Shown piece by piece: positions 53,668 through 58,000 of a stretch of 58,000 nucleotides of DNA. The stretch's first letter is position 1. The number at the start of each line of letters is the position of its first letter. The notes under the pieces are model-generated. The model had not been told where the DNA came from and did no database searches. It worked only from the letters and a program-made list of their open reading frames with translations. Position numbers and translations under genes: made by a program. The DNA comes from Cryptomeria japonica (Eukaryota > Streptophyta > Pinopsida > Cupressales > Cupressaceae), in contig NC_081408.1 of NCBI RefSeq assembly GCF_030272615.1, positions 338,988,793-339,046,792 of the forward strand, read 5' to 3'.

Positions 53668-54005
53668 TTGAAGACTTTGAGCTTCATCTTGTTATTTTAA
53701 GATAAAGTTAGTTGAATTGTAATAAGATAGCATATCAAAGACTTTGTGCTTTGTTTTGTCATCTTGATAACGAGGTGGTGAATTGAAGACTTTGAGCTTC
53801 ATTTTATTATTTTCAAGAAAAGATTATCAAAATTGTAATATGATGTCAAGATAGAGACTTTGTGCTTTACTTTATTATCTTGGTGCATATCGTGGGTTAC
53901 AGAAGATATTTGTAAAAGGTTGATAGGATTATAATGACTGCAATACTTTGAGCTTGAACATTATTTTCCCATCTAGAGAAGCAACTGAGGACTTTGAGCC
54001 TTCAT
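53668..54005. repeat. GACTTTGAGCTTC degenerate repeats in U3 of LTR C
   Basis: The motif GACTTTG(A/T)GCTT recurs near 53673, 53740, 53787, 53857, 53947 and 53993, alternating A and T at the eighth base over the first four copies. Larger units of about 115 bases repeat as pairs, with TTATCTTG-like text in between. Confidence 0.7.
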
Positions 54006-54335
54006 GAAAACTTTTCTTATTTATTTGTATATTCATTCACATACTTTAAGTTATTTATGTGTAACTTTGAATTTTTATGAATCATTACTGCTCAAGATTG
54101 TAAATTCTCTTCTGAAGAAAGAGGAGAGATAACATATATTCTTAAAAAAGAGGATAGGATGATGCACCACCCAAGTTTATATTACAAATCAAAAGTTTAT
54201 CTTGTTCTAGAAAGATAGAGTAGTAAGTTAAAGGGAGAGCCTTCCCTTAGAAATTAGGAGAGATTCAATCTCACACACTGTGTTTGAAATCACAATTTTG
54301 TAAACTCATCTAGTTTGCAAAATTTTCAACCAACA

Positions 54336-54762
54336 AAAATGAGTGAAGCATTGAGTGGAGTGTATGCCCCCACATTAAAAAGATTGTGTACACCTTACTG
54401 GGAGAAATGGATTTAAGGTAGCACTCATGCATCCAAAAGATAAGCACGTTATCACAATGATATGCCCCCAAGAAGGATATATCAAAGGATAATTATCACA
54501 AAACACAAAACACATAAGGGTTCTACTTAACTCTAGGGTCAGTATGCTCTTATGATAAATAATGTATATCATGTATATATTTGCATTGAATTATCCTCAT
54601 CCCCCAAATAAAGTAGAACCACAATGGAAGAAGGGCACATGTGTCTTTTGAGTCAACATAGGAGAGACCAAAAGAGATCTTAACGCTTTGCATCATCCTC
54701 AAGTAAACAACACTAGGGACGATAAATAGAATAATTGAGAAATAAATAAAAGAAGATTACAA
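54336..54762 (-). other. Non-coding region between the gag/spacer of C and its LTR
   Basis: About 430 bases with no supported ORF. The minus strand carries two GGGGGCAT tracts (near 54366-54376 and 54464-54474), which may be polypurine tracts; neither touches the proposed LTR start. No pol follows the spacer. Confidence 0.45.
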
Positions 54763-55837
54763 TCAAGCAAGAGAGGAGAGAGAATCTATGGCATGAATGA
54801 AGCTAATCAATAAATCATCTACCTCCCAATCTTGCTCAATGTTGTTTTGGAAAGGTGGATAATATGCCAGAGGAGAAACTTTGAGCATGGTAGAAGGAGC
54901 TACCAAAAGTTCCAAACAAGGACCATGCTTTAATGATGGGTCACTTTGTATGTTACTAGGAGCAAGGATTAATGCTTGTGAGAATTGTTTAGATAAATCA
55001 TTATCAACATCAACATATTCATATTCATCACTTGAATCATTAACATTGTTATCTATTGAACATCATTTTCATCCATCTCTTCATCAAGATTAATAAAAAT
55101 GGGATCTTTAATAGGAATAGAACATGAACCATCATTTTTCTTAGGAATCTTTAATTTTGGAGATTTAGGTTGAACTTTTTCCCTAGGGTTAGGCAACGGC
55201 TGAAAAATAGGGATCATGTTAACATTTGGAGTCTTCAAAGAAGAAATGGGTTGAGAATAAATTTCATGAGCCTTGGCGTGACATCTCCATCTACGTTCTC
55301 TCACACAACAATTTCTTTTAGTTTTAACTAAGGGTTGTGAAGGTTTAGGATCAATAGACATAGGATTCTTCTCTTCTTTTAAAGGAGGGATAAGAGGTCT
55401 ACTAGGTTGAAAAATAAGAGATGTCGGGCACTTTCCTTTGTAAGATGGAGGAGTCATAACCGAAGCATATAAAGGAGGAATAGAAGGTGTAAGAAGGAGA
55501 TTGGGTCCATCATGAGGAAGAGGAATAGGTCTAGGGTCTCTAAGCTTACTCAAGGATAAGATCATATCATTCTTCCACTTTTGATAAGATTGAAAGAGAG
55601 CATCACTATGAGGCTTAAGAGGCTCGAATTGTTTATACCAAAAGTAGTCAAGATTAACATCTCCATGCCTCACCATGGGTTGGTACATGCTATGATTAAT
55701 AGTTATGATTTTATCATTATGAGGAAATTTGAGACATTTATGAATGGTATAAGGGATTTCTTTCATGGAAGAGATTCATAGATGTCCCAACTTCACACAA
55801 AATTGATCCAATGTAGGAATAATAGCAAAAATGGCAT
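54763..55837 (-). pseudogene. Pro-rich spacer after protease of element C
   Basis: The piece 55053-55766 opens with IPYTIHKCLKFPHNDKIITI, which matches the protease end of element B (IPSTCHQCLKFPYNGQEITI). A Pro/Lys-rich spacer follows (RPIPLPHDGPNLLL, PSYKGKCPTSLIF, KIPKKNDGSCSIP), then an acidic tail. After a frameshift near 55055 the acidic reading continues (NDSSDEYEYVDVDNDLSK) and ends at TGA 54763-54765. In complete Tat-type elements RT would come next; here none is found, and non-coding sequence leads to the LTR. Confidence 0.6.
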
Positions 55838-56255
55838 TTAAGCACTTAGTACCAACCTCAATGGGAAGGAAATAGAACCAATAGTAGGACAAGAGAGACC
55901 ATCAAAGACCTTAGCCACTACATCGTATTTATGATGTGTTACTTGATGCACTTGTAAAGTATAAAGATATTCTTCAGTTATCACATTCACCATACATACT
56001 AGATCAATGAGAACCCCTCGTGAGAGTTTGTCTTTGATCTTCACAGTGATATATAGTGGGCCATCAAGTGCTTCAATGTTCTCACTAGGATCAAATGTAA
56101 TGCATAGGTCCTTTGAAAGTATAGGTTTATCAACAAGATTCACCACATTTTTATTCAAGGCCAAGTTCATTAGGAGAAAATGCAAGATGCTTGGACTCAA
56201 TCACATTAGTAGAATGCGAAGGCAAAGGATTAGTAAATATTTGGAGATTTTTATT
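55838..56255 (-). pseudogene. Aspartic-protease-like region of element C
   Basis: An open piece of 120 codons (55838-56200) carries FDPSENIEALDGPLYITVKI and then RGVLIDLVCMVNVITEEYLY, the place of the protease active site. The catalytic Asp is there but the residues after it (LVC) differ from the usual D-x-G pattern, so the site is probably broken. It follows the gag zinc-finger-like region and precedes the IPYTIHKCLKF block, as in element B. It is one frame off from the neighbouring pieces, so there is at least one indel on each side. Confidence 0.6.
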
Positions 56256-57938
56256 TTAAGGAGATACAGATTTATTTCCCTTGTCATTCACACCAACTAC
56301 ATATATGGTATTGTTATCAATAAGGTCTTGAATTCTACTCCTTAAGGAATAACACTTTTCAGTGTCATGACTGGGTTGACAATGATATTGGCAAAAAGAT
56401 TTGGAATCATGATAAGGTGAAAAAGGTTTGGATGTGTCAATTGGTTTGATGGGAGGAATTTTCAACATTTTTATTCAATAATTGTGTCATGATACTATGC
56501 AAATATTCAAAAAGGACTAAATTCTTTTTGAAAATACTTGGATAAAGGAGGCACACTTGTTGTTGCAGCTGCTACTTGGGTATTGTTGTTGTCATTGAAC
56601 TTGATGAATCCCTTATTTGGTTCAAATTGCGCAAAATAATGTTGATCACTTTCATTTTTATCGATTCAATCCATTGAAGGAGATTGTTCAAATTGACTCA
56701 CTTGAAGCTTACAGTTATGAAGCACTATGTACAACTGTGTAAAGGAAGTAAACTCAAAAAAAAAAATATTATCCCTAATGTAATTTTGTGAATTAAAATT
56801 CAAAAAAAAATTGAACATCTTGATCAAACAAAGGATAAGTAATTTGAGAATACAAATGTTTGTATCTACCAATAAAAACAAACACTTTCTCTTTAACACC
56901 TTGCTTATAATGAATCATATTAGTCAAAGTAATCGTAGGACCAATATTATTATGAAATTATTGAATGAAAGCATGCCAATTGTTGAAATGATCTAATAGA
57001 ATCAGGAGGAAAATAACAATACCATTGCAAAGATTTATCCCAAAATGTTCTAGTAAATAATTTAGCCAAAAGTCTTTGATCATGAGAAAAATCACTACAC
57101 AAAGTTTGAAATGTTTTCATATGAGTCAAGGGATCACCTTTTCCAAATTATAAAGTTGCAATTGAGGGACTTCCACATGTTTAGGGCGGATAGCACGAAC
57201 AATATCATTAGATAATGGGCTTGCTATATCAAATGTGGGCACACTAAACTTTGATTGGTTCATGGAAGCTATTTGTTGTTGTAAGCATGACACGGTTTGA
57301 GCTAGGTTGTTAATAGTTGCTTCGGTGGATGGATTGAAATTAGACATGTTGGATTGGGATGGAGGAGTAATATTGTTGTATGAAGTAGGAGGTTGAGAAT
57401 AAGGAGGTGGAACACTATGATAAGTAGGCATGGGAGATGATTGGGTCACAAATGGAAGAATCATAGAAGGAGGTATGAAAGAGTTTTGATTAGCAATGTT
57501 GAACCTTGACTAAAATGTGTAGGATTAAGATTTTGTGTGGAAGTAGCCATGATAGTAGATGTGAAAGTAGGCACAATAGGCATATATGTAGCCATAGGAA
57601 TAGAATGATTCACTTGACTAGGTGCTTAAGTGTAACCAAGAGATTTAGCACAACTTTTCATAAGGATGATATTAGTGTCAACAATATGAGAAAGGCCATG
57701 CAACAAATCAACACCAATTTTATCACTTTGAACCATTCTTTTTAATCTTTCAGTCAATGGGATAGCCTCACTTTTTGAATATTGTTGACTCATTCATTGT
57801 TAAATAATTTTGAATTCATTGTCAATCTTCTCCAATTAGTCAATGGAAACCCAATTTAGTGATTCACCCTCATCACGAGAATTATGTAAAGGATGGGAAT
57901 AAATAACATCAATCCTTGGAATAGAAGATACACCAATA
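56256..57938 (-). pseudogene. Gypsy gag of element C, broken
   Basis: The gag runs leftwards from the window's last insertion. N-terminal text includes SIPRIDVIYSHPLHN and an ATG-led piece near 57795 (MSQQYSKSEAIPLTERLKR). A Pro/Gln-rich stretch follows (57126-57464: YHSVPPPYSQPPTSYNN, LAQTVSCLQQQIASMNQ). The gag core is readable in several frames between 56560 and 57125 (IGPTITLTNMIHYKQGVKE, FVFIGRYKHLYSQI). Near 56300-56440 a zinc-finger-like CQYHCQPSHDTEKC is followed by SLRSRIQDLIDN, the usual gag end of the Tat/Ogre branch. Stops and frameshifts are many. The N-terminus is cut by the copia LTR at 57939. Confidence 0.7.
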
Positions 57939-58000
57939 TCTTAGGTCCCGGAGACAACTGAGAGGGGGGGGTGAATCAGTTGTCTAATAAATTCAAACCA
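57939..58000 (-). repeat. Start of another E-family copia LTR, runs off the window
   Basis: CTTAGGTCCCGGAGACAACT and the following GAGAGGGGGGGGTGAATC match the first 60 bases of the E LTRs at 40550 and 52192. It interrupts the gag of element C. The element itself lies to the right of the window. Confidence 0.85.

Larger units (their letters stand above)
39321..54335 (-). repeat. 3' LTR of gypsy element C, split by copia element E
   Basis: Once element E (40550-53250) and one TTGAC copy are removed, 39321-40549 and 53256-54335 form one repeat of about 2.3 kb. It starts on the minus strand with TGTTGGTTGAAAATT and ends GAGGACAACA. A TATA-like box (TATATATAAAGGGGAGG on the minus strand, 53301-53317) places U3 at 53320-54335. 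The palindrome array at 39512-40222 then falls in the transcribed part. A GTGGGGGCAT purine-rich tract lies about 35 bases outside the start, so the exact start is uncertain. Only one LTR of C is in the window. Confidence 0.5.

Noticed and set aside
1-58000. A host protein-coding gene or tRNA
   Set aside because: No open frame outside element ORFs has exon-like structure or a known domain. The GGTATCAGAGC matches are retrotransposon primer sites and not tRNA genes.

Overview
The window comes from a large, AT-rich, repeat-filled nuclear genome of a seed plant. Nothing in the sequence fixes the species; a gymnosperm or another very large plant genome would fit. I see no host gene, tRNA, rRNA or CRISPR array. 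Nearly every base lies in LTR retrotransposons or their remnants, stacked inside one another. Copia elements use an initiator-Met-tRNA type primer site (GGTATCAGAGC class). The Ty3/gypsy remnants resemble the Tat/Ogre lineage. Eight insertions have matching 5-bp target duplications, so the order of events can be read from the sequence.

Layout. 1-4638: plus-strand copia element, cut by the window edge, with a pol killed only by in-frame stops, several polypurine tracts and its 3' LTR. 4639 to about 35970: a degraded plus-strand gypsy-like host (A) with a Gln/Asn- and Pro/Asp-rich gag region and no pol. It is split by a solo LTR that contains another solo LTR (5283-7709 around 5450-6376), a 4.4-kb solo LTR (8231-12635), a complete minus-strand copia-type element with no pol but two unusual ORFs (J, 15207-22087), and a complete-looking minus-strand gypsy element whose reverse transcriptase is missing (B, 25443-34786). 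35974-36918 is the LTR of a further minus-strand element (I). 37086-39179 is a solo copia LTR carrying a 1-kb terminal-inverted-repeat element.

39321-57938: minus-strand gag/protease-only gypsy element (C). Its LTR is split by copia element E (40550-53250), and E's own LTR is split by copia element F (40822-46834). A further copy of the E-family LTR begins at 57939 and runs off the window.

The genes do not form a host pathway. Elements 1, E and F carry gag, protease, integrase, RT and RNase H of copia order. A, B, C and J lack all or part of pol while B and J keep LTRs, primer site and polypurine tract, so they look like non-autonomous elements mobilised in trans. The most unusual items are (1) element J, with a four-zinc-knuckle coiled-coil Gag and an unrecognised second ORF of about 1000 codons; (2) an array of about 13 related 34-bp palindromes in the probably transcribed part of the LTR of C; and (3) the in-frame removal of RT from element B. 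Damage in the copia pol genes is mainly nonsense substitution, as expected from C-to-T decay of methylated DNA.
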